Below, piece after piece: positions 37,401 through 56,855 of a stretch of DNA of 64,000 nucleotides (within the stretch, counting starts at the first letter, position 1; each line of letters starts with the position of its first letter). The DNA comes from Ciona savignyi. Its lineage: Eukaryota > Chordata > Ascidiacea > Phlebobranchia > Cionidae. Under the pieces are notes generated by a model. That model was not told the origin of the DNA and did no database searches. It saw only the letters and a list, made by a program, of their open reading frames with translations. A program made the position numbers and the translations under genes. The stretch is taken from assembly GCA_000149265.1 (NCBI GenBank), contig CH001982.1, forward strand, positions 862,661 through 926,660, written 5' to 3'.

Positions 37401-39625
37401 GTTAAATAACATATACACCTATTTTCTTGGCGGTGTATATTGTGTGATGATTTAACTAAGAACAACACATCCAACATAATTGAATGAACGTCCTTTTGAC
37501 ATAGGTGTCGTCTGCACACCTGTTGCTATTCAAAATTGCATTGAAAATAGCGACATGTGTGGAGATAAATTGTAAAATGCAAATTTATTGAATTATATTG
37601 AAATGTGGTTTCGTTTCGACAATTTTGAAAAATTAGGGATCCTTAAGATGCCCGACAAACCAGAATACGATACAAAAACTATTTATGTTCCTTGGAATTT
37701 CCAGCTTTAAAAAGGTTGTATGAGGTTGTATATATAATATTGCAGATTACTTACGCACTATGCAATCAACACCGTTTCAAGGAAGTGTCTAACAAGGAAA
37801 CCGGTAATTACATCAAACCTTCGAGACTTAATCTGGTTAATTCCGAACCTTACCCGCACAGTAATGCAGCATACATACTATCGTGTAGACGAAAAATGGC
37901 AGTTTAAACAGTAAAATACATAATTTGTATGTTAACGGTAAGTGCAATGGAAACGTTTGCTTTAAGTTACTTTGCGTAATTTTCTCGATAGCAGAACGCT
38001 GCGTCAAATCTAACCTCAATTTTACGAAAGTTTTTAACATTTTTAAAAGTGTGTTTTTAAAAGTTGCTGTTATTTCTCGTTGTTTGCAAATATTCCCCAA
38101 GTTAAGTGATGAATAAGATAATGTTACCAACTGACGTATGTAGAGAGAATACAAAGCATGGCCGACGGATCTAATAAAACTGTTGTTTCAAATATTTCCC
38201 GGTAAAAGCACTAACCTCTTTGGGATGAGCATATTTCCCTGTACACCCTCACTAAGGAGTGTCCGTTGTGTTCCCGACCAAGAACAAAATCACAATTTCC
38301 CGGGCAGGTTTTGCGCCACGATACGGCTTGGGACGTGTAGCGTAAGTCGCTGCTGGAACCGAGCACATAGAGACGATTTCTTCGGTGCAGAACCAGAACC
38401 ACTCCCTACAAAATGTCTGTAATTATTCCATTCGCTCATAACTCGCAGTAATGGTACCAATTAAAACTGTAAAATGTCTTTAAAATTGTTTGATTAATTT
38501 ATAGCATTCGTATGTCTCAACGTGTAGAATAGGTGTCCTGCTATATCACACACGTTAGTAGATAGCTACATATTAAAACAGACGAAACGGTCATCAAATA
38601 AACTTGATCGCTTTAAAAGTCTAAGATCAAAGCCACCCCGCAGAAATTGAATATTTCGCACCGTATCACGATATATTAGTTTCATGGTTTCTACAAATCA
38701 GAAAATGCCATAGCCTAAATATACCGAATATGACAAAAACAGTTATTTTATAAAAAAAACTGCGGGAAAAAGTGAAAACACCTAAAATACGAACAAAGTA
38801 AACTTATTTTACCACCATGCTCCCTAACAAAATTAATGCTAGCCGAAACATGCCAATAAATATGACGAAAAACATTCATTTTATGAATAAAAAACTGTGA
38901 AATTCATTACATAAAACATAAACTGTTATAAAAAGACTCAATATACTTACAAAGCAAACTTCCCCAAGCTGATCGCACGAATCCTTCGCGCTGAGAAGTG
39001 AACGGAATGTCGCAGTCGAGTTATTCCTTGTTACGAACTGTGGGATGAACGACGAGGGAAAACGTTTGTATCCGCATGTATCTGTGGTTGTAATGAATCG
39101 GGTCAATTGTGTAAATGCCGAACTGTACGTATGTTACACAAAATGAATAAAGCAATATATACTATTTTATAAAAATATGAATCAAGGTAATATATATACA
39201 TACGTATGTTACACAGAAACTAAATAAAGTTATATACAAAGGTATATTGCACAAAATGAATAAAAAAAATTCATAATATTTCACAAAAAAATGAATAAAG
39301 TTAATATACATACTATTTTACAAAAATATGAAGTTAATATACAAACATGTATTACAAAAATAATAAATAAATTTAATGTACATACGAAATTAACAAAAAA
39401 ATAGGGACAACTTATATACCTATATTACACATCTATACTAAATGCATTCAGCTAGATAATCATACGGATGCGACTAATATATCCCAGTATACGTGGTATC
39501 AAAACGTAATAAAACCGTTTTATGACGAGGAATTAAAGTTAATTATACAGATTGACCAACGAAAACGTACCTGTAGCTAAGACTTTAAGAACCGAAACCA
39601 ATAGAATTAAAACTCGGACCCACAT
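25241..39625 (-). CDS. Membrane-anchored ZP-domain mosaic protein with two TSRs, trefoil and EGF
   Basis: Extracellular coat or surface protein. ZP modules polymerise into matrices (family knowledge); its role in this animal is inference, and an egg vitelline-coat or epithelial-surface protein is plausible. Exons, 5' to 3': 39571-39625, 38951-39081, 38216-38405, 36900-37100, 34982-35099, 34392-34492, 33769-33908, 32960-33095, 31267-31478, 30746-30903, 29927-30039, 29292-29430, 28812-28937, 28150-28366, 25241-25443. The first 14 join in consistent phase to 679 codons. Exon 14 ends at phase 0 but the last exon needs phase 1, so a short exon between 25444 and 28149 is probably missing from my model. 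Domain order: signal peptide, Cys-containing N-terminal region (to about residue 125), TSR (127-190), trefoil (about 211-256), TSR (267-310), EGF (about 314-356), ZP (about 362-615), furin motif, Thr/Ser linker, membrane helix, short basic tail. I do not recognise the exact gene. Confidence 0.88.
26414..26527 (+). repeat. SINE A 3' half
   Basis: TGCAATAGCTCCGGTAACCC to AAGATGAATATCG. In the last ZP gene intron. Confidence 0.75.
26800..26925 (-). repeat. SINE B copy
   Basis: Reversed B-box region (TTCGAACTCATAGTGGGTTC), then GGTATATGTATAGGTCGCG and reversed head TTAACCATTCGGCCACACGA. Confidence 0.7.
28016..28106 (-). repeat. Repeat family C copy
   Basis: AGTTTTGCCGTTTTATCCTG ... AACAAAGGAGCAAAAAAATA. 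It matches copies at 40873-40990 and 41962-42090 and the reversed family at 57668. Confidence 0.6.
28150..31478 (-). CDS. ZP gene exons 9-14: ZP module and furin site
   Basis: ZP-N: SCGNDSISVAFDKRVISDEG, FQGYESSLCYATLSSDGTQY, DSSCGSTVN and LACVYDKKR give the four ZP-N cysteines. ZP-C: GEILYVAVDL, VLDRCYATDT, FIINGCPSNPAF, KWAFRVFEWAVQS, VFIVCKVSVCDTGYEACLPT. Exon 14 ends with a Thr/Pro/Ser-rich stretch and FNRRKRDV, a furin-type cleavage site as expected between ZP-C and the membrane anchor. Confidence 0.92.
28372..28700 (+). repeat. Three SINE B copies in tandem
   Basis: Copies at about 28372-28478, 28490-28588 and 28612-28700. Each has a head like GGCCGAATGGTTAACG, the phrase CGATACATATACCGACTCTA, GACGAGCCCATCATGGGTTC and an A-rich 3' end. 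The first begins about five bases from the acceptor of ZP gene exon 14. Confidence 0.8.
29161..29666. repeat. Two SINE A fragments on either side of ZP gene exon 12
   Basis: 29161-29236 (+): GCGAGGTAATCTGGCGATTG. 29529-29666 (-): TTTATCCCCATGAATGGGAA to CAGTGTGTAATATT. Confidence 0.75.
30190..30390 (-). repeat. Two SINE B copies
   Basis: Reversed heads at about 30262-30281 (AACCATTCGGCCACACGAAC) and 30367-30390 (CATTCAGCCACACGACCGTA). The second retains the outermost GTACGG of the element. Confidence 0.75.
30409..30692 (-). repeat. SINE A copy, near full length
   Basis: AGGATAGGATATTCATG through GTCGGGTTACCGGAGCTATT to CCACTAGACTAATC. Between ZP gene exons 10 and 11. Confidence 0.85.
31086..31205 (-). 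repeat. SINE B copy
   Basis: CTGAGTTTCGAACACACGAA, then GTCGGTATATGTATCGGTCG and the reversed head AACCATTCGACCACACAAAC. It ends about 60 bases from exon 9. Confidence 0.75.
32350..32457 (+). repeat. SINE B copy
   Basis: CGGTCGTGTGGCAGAATG, CGATACATATACAGACTCC, GTGACGAGCCCATCAATGGT, then an A-rich end. Confidence 0.75.
32512..32959 (-). repeat. 37/38-bp minisatellite carrying repeated splice donors
   Basis: On the minus strand each unit reads GGGAAACACTGTGATTTCG|GT then AAGCGATATTTTTATT, where the first part copies the 3' end of EGF exon 8 (encoding GKHCDF) and the bar marks the donor. Donor-containing units begin (plus-strand TTACCGAAAT) at 32543, 32581, 32619, 32656, 32693, 32731, 32769, 32807, 32845, 32882 and 32919; the real donor is at 32956. 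Unit spacing is 37 or 38, and most keep GTAAGC or GTAAGA. Confidence 0.95.
32960..33095 (-). CDS. ZP gene exon 8: EGF-like domain
   Basis: CDVNPCHNGGEC, then GYRCQCPQNFIGKHC: six cysteines of a standard EGF module, with NGG and the CxC pair. The exon's last 20 or so bases and its donor are the template of the adjacent minisatellite at 32512-32959. Confidence 0.93.
33267..33350 (-). repeat. SINE A tail fragment
   Basis: TTCATGTTTATCCACGTAAA to GATCACCTCGCGC. Confidence 0.7.
33541..34064. repeat. Degraded SINE B copies around ZP gene exon 7
   Basis: 33541-33650 (+) has CGTGGCCAAATGGTTAAAG. 33953-34064 joins a reversed head (GTTAACCATTCGGCCACACG) to a forward tail (GTGACGAGATCATCTTGG, then A-rich), perhaps two copies fused. 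Confidence 0.55.
33769..33908 (-). CDS. ZP gene exon 7: second thrombospondin type 1 repeat
   Basis: SGWSIWNNWSVCSKSC followed by RNGTRSRNRVCTGG and ILCPATD. The WSxWxxWSxCSxSC start is diagnostic. It is shorter than exon 4 (46 residues), so this repeat is compact or lacks its last cysteine. Confidence 0.9.
34392..35099 (-). CDS. ZP gene exons 5-6: trefoil (P-type) domain
   Basis: Exon 5 (34982-35099) ends CIRTEAANRTGCGNAEGITS. Exon 6 (34392-34492) continues REKCRQFDCCYINAYTGQEQ and GPRCYHP. Across the phase-2 junction this gives C-x10-C-x11-C-x4-CC-x13-C, the six-cysteine trefoil pattern with the diagnostic CC. Trefoils precede the ZP module in vertebrate ZP1 and ZP4. The open frame extends upstream of the exon 5 acceptor to 35409 but I treat that as intron. 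Confidence 0.82.
34874..34981 (-). repeat. SINE B copy ending at the donor of ZP gene exon 5
   Basis: Reversed tail (TTTTTTTACCAGACTCATTT), then GGTAATATATGTAACGGTCG and the head ACCATTCTGCCACGCAATCG followed by TAC. The outermost bases of the element, GTACG on the minus strand, are the exon 5 donor GT. Confidence 0.7.
35757..35985 (-). repeat. Two degraded SINE B copies
   Basis: First: AAGCTAAGTTTCGACCC to TTTCGACCACACGACC. Second: TTAACCCATGATGAACTTG, GTAAGACCGTTTTTGTATAG to ACCCGACCGTACCC. Confidence 0.55.
36640..36860. repeat. SINE B head fragments in both orientations
   Basis: Reversed heads ATTCGGCCACACATGC and AACCATTCGGCCACACAATT (36665-36725), then a forward TGTCTGGCCGAATGGTTAGT at about 36768, just downstream of TSR exon 4 in the transcript. 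Confidence 0.55.
36900..37100 (-). CDS. ZP gene exon 4: thrombospondin type 1 repeat
   Basis: GGTWQRWSSWGQCSQSCG, then RRVRQC, EGCAGSR and APCNYAKKC: the W-x2-W-x2-W tract, CSxSCG and six cysteines of a TSR. The acceptor region (TATATTTCCCTCAG) joins directly onto the tail of a SINE A copy ending at about 37110. Confidence 0.93.
37110..37368 (-). repeat. SINE A copy abutting the exon 4 acceptor of the ZP gene
   Basis: TAGGATAGGATATTCATG at its left end is the reversed SINE tail; in the transcript it reads GAATATCCTATCCTATATTT, directly preceding CCCTCAG. It may supply the pyrimidine tract. Confidence 0.85.
38216..39081 (-). CDS. ZP gene exons 2-3: N-terminal cysteine-containing region
   Basis: Exon 2 encodes DTCGYKRFPSSFIPQF and ends CDQLGEVCF. 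Exon 3 (38216-38405) encodes LYVLGSSSDLRYTSQAVSWR, then CPGNCDFVLGREHNG and EICSSQRG. Six cysteines and one N-glycosylation site (NNST) fit an extracellular domain, but I recognise no family. Phases match exons 1 and 4. Confidence 0.6.
39571..39625 (-). CDS. ZP gene exon 1: signal peptide
   Basis: ATG at 39625 opens MWVRVLILLVSVLKVLAT, a short start, hydrophobic core and small residues before the likely cleavage point, followed by a strong donor (GTACGT). Phase 1 fits exon 2 (38951-39081) if its acceptor is the CAACCACAG at 39082-39090, giving LAT-DTCGYKRFPSS. An alternative acceptor 45 bases upstream would bring an in-frame stop. Confidence 0.7.
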
Positions 39626-39877
39626 TTCGAATATGTCTTCACTAATCAACTACTAAGGCGGGACTGGTTTGATTTTTAACAAGTCTGTTGCAAAACAGAT
39701 TTTGTGTATTGCAGCTTCAAATTACCAACCAGCCAGACGATAATTGCATTTCTATGACTCTTTGTCTGAAGCGCAAGTCCTCTTATAGCTGAAATCTAAA
39801 GTTGACCTGAAGAAAATTTGAAGTTGACTCGAAAAATAAATAAGGATTAATAACCGCTTTCAACGTACGAAAGGGTA

Positions 39878-40204
39878 TTAATACGGCGTGGTAAGTCGCT
39901 TTCTCTTTAGACTTTGCATAAATAATGACATCTTGTAAAATAACAAGATGTCCGACCTCGTATTGGTCTTCGTTACCACGTTGTCGCGTAAACAATTCAC
40001 CTGCTGACAGAGTATCGGACCGTCCCTACCTACAGTGCAGTGTACGCACGTCGACAATAAAGCTTCCAACAAATCGATGTTAGTATAATCGCACACTTCG
40101 CGAGGAAGGACACGTGCGTGCGACCTGTTTACTTCACCTCCGAACCACGCCCGATCTCTCGCGCGCTCTCGAACTGGTCGGAACCAAAACACGAGGTAAA
40201 TCAC
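39878..40204 (-). CDS. Uncertain cysteine-bearing open frame upstream of the ZP gene
   Basis: 108 codons with CDYTNIDLLEALLSTCVHCT and RDGPILCQQVNC, which is loosely like a von Willebrand type C signature but lacks the expected second CxC. It lies on the ZP gene strand, about 250 bases upstream of the signal-peptide exon. It could be an upstream exon, a remnant, or chance. Confidence 0.15.
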   Translation of the reverse strand: MIYLVFWFRPVRERARDRAWFGGEVNRSHARVLPREVCDYTNIDLLEALLSTCVHCTVGRDGPILCQQVNCLRDNVVTKTNTRSDILLFYKMSLFMQSLKRKRLTTPY

Positions 40205-40872
40205 CGGGTATATACTCTCTCTTGTCAGTCATAAATCGGATTCCTTTTGCGTCAAATTTCCAGCATAATTGCCTCCTTCAAGTTTCAAAGACAGCTCGAC
40301 GACTTTCGGTTTGCGAGAGAGGTCTACTTTACTCTATTACAGCGATATAATCAACGCTATTATTATTATTATAACTTGTGGGTATGGATATTAGGTCTGA
40401 CGTTTAACCGCTGTACGTCTTTATATCGAAATAAACAGCTTTGAAAGTGAATTTGGCGTAACCGCATTGCGCTGTCAGCAAAATACTTTTAGAAAAAAAC
40501 CGTCGATTCTGCAATAATACAAGTCGCGTTACGTTCAGGTCTTTTTGGGATTTGTGTGATTTAATTTGAATACGGCTGAGCAAAATTAACATGAAAATCA
40601 TATATTTGCTACTTTCGCTATAATGAAGATTGGCGGTTTAATGTCAGATACGAAGTTTTTTCCAATGAATGGAAAACAATGGGTTATTAATCCCAAAGCC
40701 GGCTACCCCCTCAGTACTGGATCGCGCGTGTACACTTTTACTCAAGGCTTAAATAACATCAAATTTAATTTGTTAATTTTGATTTAAATTGTTCTGTTGA
40801 AATTTCTTTTTATTAATGTAAGGTTTAACGGGCATGTCATTTTCCCCAAATTTGTAATGTGTCTATTCACTG

Positions 40873-40990
40873 ACGTGTTTTATCTACTATAGTTTTGCCG
40901 TTTAATCCTGTCTCCATAACGTGAATAATTGTTCTATTATTTTTTATTGTAACGAAGGAGCAAAAAAAATAAACTAAACTTATATTATTA
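40873..40990 (-). repeat. Repeat family C copy
   Basis: ACGTGTTTTATCTACTATAG, TTTTGCCGTTTAATCCTG and AACGAAGGAGCAAAAAAAAT. Nearly the same as 28016-28106. Confidence 0.65.
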
Positions 40991-41491
40991 TAGTAATTGC
41001 CTTTTGCGCAGGAAAACAGAAATTGTATATTGACACCGCAAATATTGTTTCCCCAAAACAAACACCCTTCAATGTCAATCCCCAAATTACTTTCTGTCCA
41101 CCGACAGATTAGCATAGATGTATTGCAGTATGTTGTACTTAAGGTTTTGACCACATCGACAAAAAAACATTTTCGTGTATATTATGTTAAAAATGCTTAA
41201 ATAGTAAAAGCAACAAAAAACACAAATAAGACGCTTTGGTAAATGTTTTAAACGGGTGGGCCTACTTCTTTATAGTAACCGGCTAATGTGCAAAAAGGTA
41301 ATGGATTGTTATTCTATTGCACGATTTTTTTTATCTTTGTTTTAATGTGTGGTTAATGCAATTAACACAACACAATTTTGGGTCTTTGGTTGACTCGTTT
41401 CTTTAATCTTCCAATTTACTATTGTTTATTAAAATCGTTTCGTCTGTTTGGCAAATAAAATCGAAACAATGTCGAGGCGGAAAGGTTATTT

Positions 41492-41790
41492 ATGATTACC
41501 TCCATGAATGGAAAACGCAAGGTGCTCAAATAACCTCACGCCCACTGTCCGTTTACCGGAGCTATACTAATGTGTTGTGTATGATTGAGACGTTCCGTAG
41601 ATTTGGTAGAACCCATTATTTCACTGGATTGAGGAAATGTCCACCAAGTATTTTCCCCAAGGTCATAACCGACTAGTCAGCTTTCAGTTTTAAAACGCTA
41701 TTCGAATTAGCTTGGTAGATTGGTGCGTTGTCTTTCAGCCGAAGGGTTGTAGATTCAAAACTGGTCACTAACTGGTCGATGACACACTTC
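41492..41790. repeat. Two SINE A portions head to head
   Basis: 41492-41690 (-), degraded (ATTACCTCCATGAATGGAAA to CATAACCGACTAG). 41700-41790 (+), head only (GGTGCGTTGTCTTTCAGCCG). Confidence 0.65.
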
Positions 41791-41961
41791 AATCGTTACA
41801 TTAACTAGACTGTGGTTTTGTAATCGTTGTCGATAACTGTAATACGTCTTACAAGACTTCTCCGGATTATTCAAATATATTTTACCGTTTCAAATCAATA
41901 TCCCTTCTGCTCAAAGGGCGTAAACCGCTAACCAAATTAATTACAGAAGTTTCATTACGTA

Positions 41962-43190
41962 AGGTTTAATGGCAGGGTCACTTTTTTTCCACGTGTGTTA
42001 TTTGTTTTAAATACTGTAGTTTTGCCGTTTTATCCCGCATCCCTTTTTAAATACCTGTGCTACTCTTCTTTAATCTAAAAAAGAATCTAAAATAAAACTA
42101 AAACATAGGTAACTTTATTAAATGATATACGCTATTGACTAATCTAAGCCAGAAGGAAAATTTGATATATCAGAGTTTAATTAGCGACATTACGTTTGTT
42201 CATAGTCGAATACATAATTATAGTGTTATCCGGCCCGTTGGTCTAACGGTTAAGTGCGTCGCCTTTCAATCGAAAGGTTGCAGGTGCGAAACTGGCCGTT
42301 AGCTAGTCGGTTGTGTCCTTGGGCAAGGCACTTTACGGACATTGCCTGAACCCAGCGGATTAATGGATTCTACCAAATTTAAGGAACGTGTGCATCATAT
42401 ACAACACACTGCAATAGCTCCGGTAACCCGACGATGGGCGCGAGGTGATCTGACGATTGCCCGTGTGTTAACCCCCTTTGGTTTTCCCATTCACGGGGAT
42501 AAAGATGAATATCCTATCCTCCTATCCTATTCGACTAGGGGTTGTTGCCCTTAATTTAATTATTTAAAAAATGTAGATTTCTTTATCTTTTATATAAAAT
42601 CTTTTTCGTTCTACTTACTTTTAGAATAAATGACCACTAAGCAATGATTAATAACATTTTATAATCATTGTACCTTACCTAATGCATAATATTGTTCATT
42701 TACCTAGGTTTGGCGGTCGCGTCGTCTATATACATTAATTCATATCCTTTTTTACTGACGTCTTCTAACGACTCTTCGTTTTGCCGTCTTTTCCTGTTCC
42801 TGTATCGTGATTATATTCGTTTGCCATTTTTAAAAACTGAGACAAAAATGAATAAACTAAACTAAACTAGATTGTAGACCCCGATAAATAGTATACGGAA
42901 ATAACAGTGTGCTCGGTGGAGTGTAACGCAGTCAGCTGTTTCGTTGTTTACCAAAACTTAGTTTCGGTTTGTGTAGTAAGTCTTATGTAGCCAAGTTTGC
43001 AAAAATTTCAGTTTCACTTTGAAATACATGTGTTGCATCATTTTGATTAAACGTGGCAAATACTCTCATTTCAGAGTTTTTGTAAATTATCTAGATTAGT
43101 TTATTTTTTGCCCTAACATTGCTACCAATAAGCAGCAATTAAAACAAAACGCAAGACAGAAGACAGCAAAACAAACAGTCGTTAAACCAC
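41962..43190. repeat. Further family C copies
   Basis: 41962-42090 (-; TTTTGCCGTTTTATCCCGC), 42765-42870 (-; TTTTGCCGTCTTTTCCTG then AATAAACTAAACTA) and 43085-43190 (+; GCAAAACAAACAGTCGTTAA). The SINE A copy at 42232-42526 lies between the first two. Confidence 0.55.
42232..42526 (+). repeat. Best-preserved SINE A copy
   Basis: Head GGCCCGTTGGTCTAACGG (A-box-like) and GGTTGCAGGTGCGAAACTGG (B-box-like), tRNA-unrelated body with GGTAACCCGACGATGGGCGC and GTGATCTGACGATTGCCC, tail ending in ATCCT repeats (GAATATCCTATCCTCCTATC). It defines the family's sense orientation: a Pol III SINE with a tRNA-like head. Confidence 0.9.
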
Positions 43191-44196
43191 ATCACTAAAA
43201 AGTTCTAAAGTTTATTTTTTAAATTCAAGTGAAAACAATTTAATAAACAAAACAATATTCAGCAAAGGATGCAGCGAAAGACCAAAGAGTCACCAAGTCA
43301 GCTGCATCTTTTGTGTTCAGTTAAAACATAATAGTTTGTTCACATATACTTTCGTGAACAAAATGCTTTTTTGAATTAAAACAGAACAGTTTTTATGATG
43401 ATAATTTTTTTATGTTTGGGGTAAATTGTTGTTATCTTGTCCGTGTATACGCTTTTTAAGTATATTTAAAGAATTGTAGCGAATCGTAAAGTGGCGGATA
43501 TGTATTCTTCTTTTACATTCAACAAAACATTCTTGTACACAAGGCACCATAGCAGGAACAAAAAATTAAGTTGAATTGATGTTAGTTCATATTTCTACCT
43601 TAGTGCCTCATGAAATTCCAGTATGGAAAGTACGGCAGCTGCACACTCGAGTTTTTTTTATTTCATGCGTCTTTGCACACTTGGGTAATTTCACACATGC
43701 TCGTGAGCTGGCAGTATAAACATTTTTTTAGTAAACCTGTAAACCTACCTTTGGACCTCGGGTAATTTACTGTCAGTACGTTTTTTTGTTACGTAGATAG
43801 ATATGTTAGCTGATGGACTCGATAGATTTAGAATAGAATAATACGTTTGTTTAAGATTTGTACAAAATAGTAATAAAAAGTAGATTTTGTGCACACTTGA
43901 AGTGTGCACTCTTGGACGTTTGCACACGGCACACTTAAATATTTGGCGTGTGCACACTCGAGATCTCGGCGAAAATTTATGTACTTTCCATACGGGATGA
44001 AATTTAAAACTAAAAACTAAGCTATATTGTTTAAAATAATGTATATTATTTCATCTTGCAGTAAAGTAAGCCTATTCTGTGAAAATGTCTGTGGTTGAAA
44101 ACCTAAATTTATGTAAGATGATGTAAATAGACCGAATCACTGTTATCTTGTTGAATATTTCCGAATACATCTCATTGTGAAGCTATATTATAAAGT

Positions 44197-54251
<10,055 letters not shown>

Positions 54252-55850
54252 CGGACATGCATATCTGGTTATTATTTGCTTGCTCACTAACAGGTTTGCT
54301 GTGTGGTGCAACTAATGTAGTGTGGCATGCTGGGGTGGTGAACTTAATTTAATCCACTAATTACTAATCCAAACTGGTCATCAGATACTATGGCCTTAAC
54401 TTGAATGACTCTATTGTAACCTTAGTAAGCCAGCATGCTTGTTATGTGTACTTAACCCGCCATAATGCATTCAACTAACATATCATTTCACATAATCCGC
54501 TTACTTAATACTCCATATATAACGGTACATATTTACAGAACAGTTTTGCACTAGTATTTTGGGTTTACACACTGGTATACGCCTTATATTGTTACACTTT
54601 TTTGGCAATTTTAATTTCTGTAGTTTTGGTCTTGACTATTAAAACAGCAGTGTCTATTTCAAAGTTTGGAAAATATTTTATTTTCACTTTAAAAACAACA
54701 CTGCAACTTTGTCTGAGTTGTAAATTATAAAATTTGTCTCGAAAAACTTATTTAAATTTTCAGACTTAATCTTGATTTAAAGTGCTAATCAGCGTTTAAA
54801 TTTAAACCTAGATGTGTCAACCTTTTTAGAAACAGTACACACTTTCAACTTTTCCTTAAAAGCTTGTACCCCGTTCTTCACAACACAATGCACTTTCACC
54901 TACAATCAGCTTATAATGTCCCTGTGATCACTTGTGTATAGAGAGGTTGTTTTAACAGTAAAATTACTCCAGTACAATCAGGCAAGAATCATAGTTCATA
55001 TTCAACATACAGGAACACCGGGCTGAACATATATTCACTGCGTTGTTTTAGGTAATGCTGTACATAGTACACAGTATTATAGTGGTAGACCCTTTAATAT
55101 TTTGCACCCTTGAGTGCACACCACACTACACGGTTAAAAAGCACTGGTTTCAACATCAGGTATGACGTCATGTTAGAGTATTTGAAGCCGTCACAGGTTC
55201 TTAATGTAGGAAATGACTGACACGATGACGCAAGTTAATCAGAACATGTCTGCACTTCCTAGCATTCTAGGCCTGCAATCTGTTTACTTGCTTTAATAAT
55301 ACGCCGCTTAAACTTGATAGTTTTTAAGATACGTTCCTTATACTAAAAAAATTTTTAAATCGCGGCTAAGGTTTAAAAATATTAAAAATACACTGGTTAA
55401 AATTGAAAATACTGGAAAATACATGACGATTAAAATACTTAAAAATTACTAATTAAAACAAAATTACTAATTAAAACAAATTAAAACAAAGCTTAATGTG
55501 GACTAGTTTTATACTGCATGGCACAGTCCAAAGTAGAATGTAACACGCACTAATTTCACGCAAATCCAAAGTTTTATTTAACACTCATATAGAAAAGTAT
55601 TGTTTTATACCCATAAATGGAAAACACAATGGCCGTTACCACACGGGCAATCATCAGTTTATTTTGCGCCCTACGTCGGGTTACCGGAGCTACTAAAGAC
55701 GTTCTTATATAGTTTTAGTAAAACTAATCCACTTAAAGCTTAATCATATATTGTCGAGAAGTAATTTAAAATTCTGCCTCAACCTACAGATAATTTTTAC
55801 TTAATCAAAGAACATGTATGGAAAACATTTTTTTATATCTTTCCAACTTT
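54252..55850. other. ADAP 3' region without further genes
   Basis: AT-rich sequence, one SINE A fragment; I see no exon. Confidence 0.5.
55602..55740 (-). repeat. SINE A fragment
   Basis: CCCATAAATGGAAAACACAA to CTACTAAAGACGTTC. Confidence 0.65.
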
Positions 55851-56675
55851 AAGACCTGCCTAATTTTGTATTTTTATTAAAGCTGTCGAACATAGTCCAT
55901 AATAAGCAAGTTAAGAAGGTTTTATGTAGGTGTGACTTTCTTTGTTTTATAAGTGTGTTTGCTTTTACCTTTATACTGCATGATAGAATGGTCAATACAC
56001 GTGGCATGGTGTTAGTTCTAGTGTTTTGAACTTGTGGAAATGCTGACAATGTTTTACTCTACATGATATATGCGTGATAACTGTGTCGTAACAAAACTTT
56101 ATTTTTGTTTTGGTTTAAGTTGCGGTGTTTAGTCTTTTGCACTATATAGGGGATCATAGGGTTTTGTGCATGGTGCTGTGTGGGAAAACTAAATTAAGAA
56201 GGAAAATAGGAATGGGTGGAAACTATAAAATAAAAATGGAGGTTATGAACATTATGGTTAGGGTGAGAGCTTGGGTTGAAGTTAGTGTTTGTTAAGATTA
56301 GTCTTTATGGCAGATTTATTATTAGTTCCCATAGTTTAAGTGTGCAGTTTTCCTCCTTCCCACTTTCCCTCCATTTATTATTACCCTGGTCACTCCCCCT
56401 TTTAAATACTTTACAAAACCTTGTATGATTTTATAATGGAAAACATTCAGGAACTTCATTTTTGTTTAAAATTTGTAACTGTGCCCTTGGACCTTCTTGT
56501 GTGAACTAAATTTTTGCTTGACTACTTAAACCAGATGACATAAACTGACAATTAAGCATACCCCGCGAAGTAATCTAACGAATGCCCGGGTGGTAACGCT
56601 CCCTTACGTATGTGTGAGGTAATCTGGCAAATGCCCGTGTGGTAACGCTTTCTTGCATTTCGCGAGGTAAGACGA

Positions 56676-56855
56676 CGATACGTCAGATCACCTCGCGCCC
56701 ATCATCGGGTTACCGGAGCTATTGCAGTGTGTTGTGTATGATTCACACGTTCCTTTAATTTGGTAGAACCCATTAATCCACTGGGTTCAGGCAATGTCCG
56801 TTAAGTGCCTGAAATGCGCCGCACTAAACCGCCAGACTAACCGGTCGAACAACCA
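56676..56855 (-). repeat. SINE A copy, body and partial head
   Basis: ACGTCAGATCACCTCGCGCC to CTAACCGGTCG, preceded by two direct GCGAGGTAATCTG-type fragments (56572-56670). Confidence 0.75.

Larger units (their letters stand above)
39626..44196. other. Intergenic region between the divergent ZP and ADAP genes
   Basis: About 4.6 kb shared upstream region. It contains several family C repeats (40873-40990, 41962-42090, 42765-42870, 43085-43190), SINE A copies and repeated GTGTGCACACT-type words near 43630-43970. One minus-strand open frame (39878-40204) is cysteine-bearing. No exon is assigned. Confidence 0.5.

Noticed and set aside
42232..42310. SINE A heads as genuine tRNA genes
   Set aside because: A- and B-box-like words are present but the sequence does not fold into a cloverleaf, and it continues into a SINE body.
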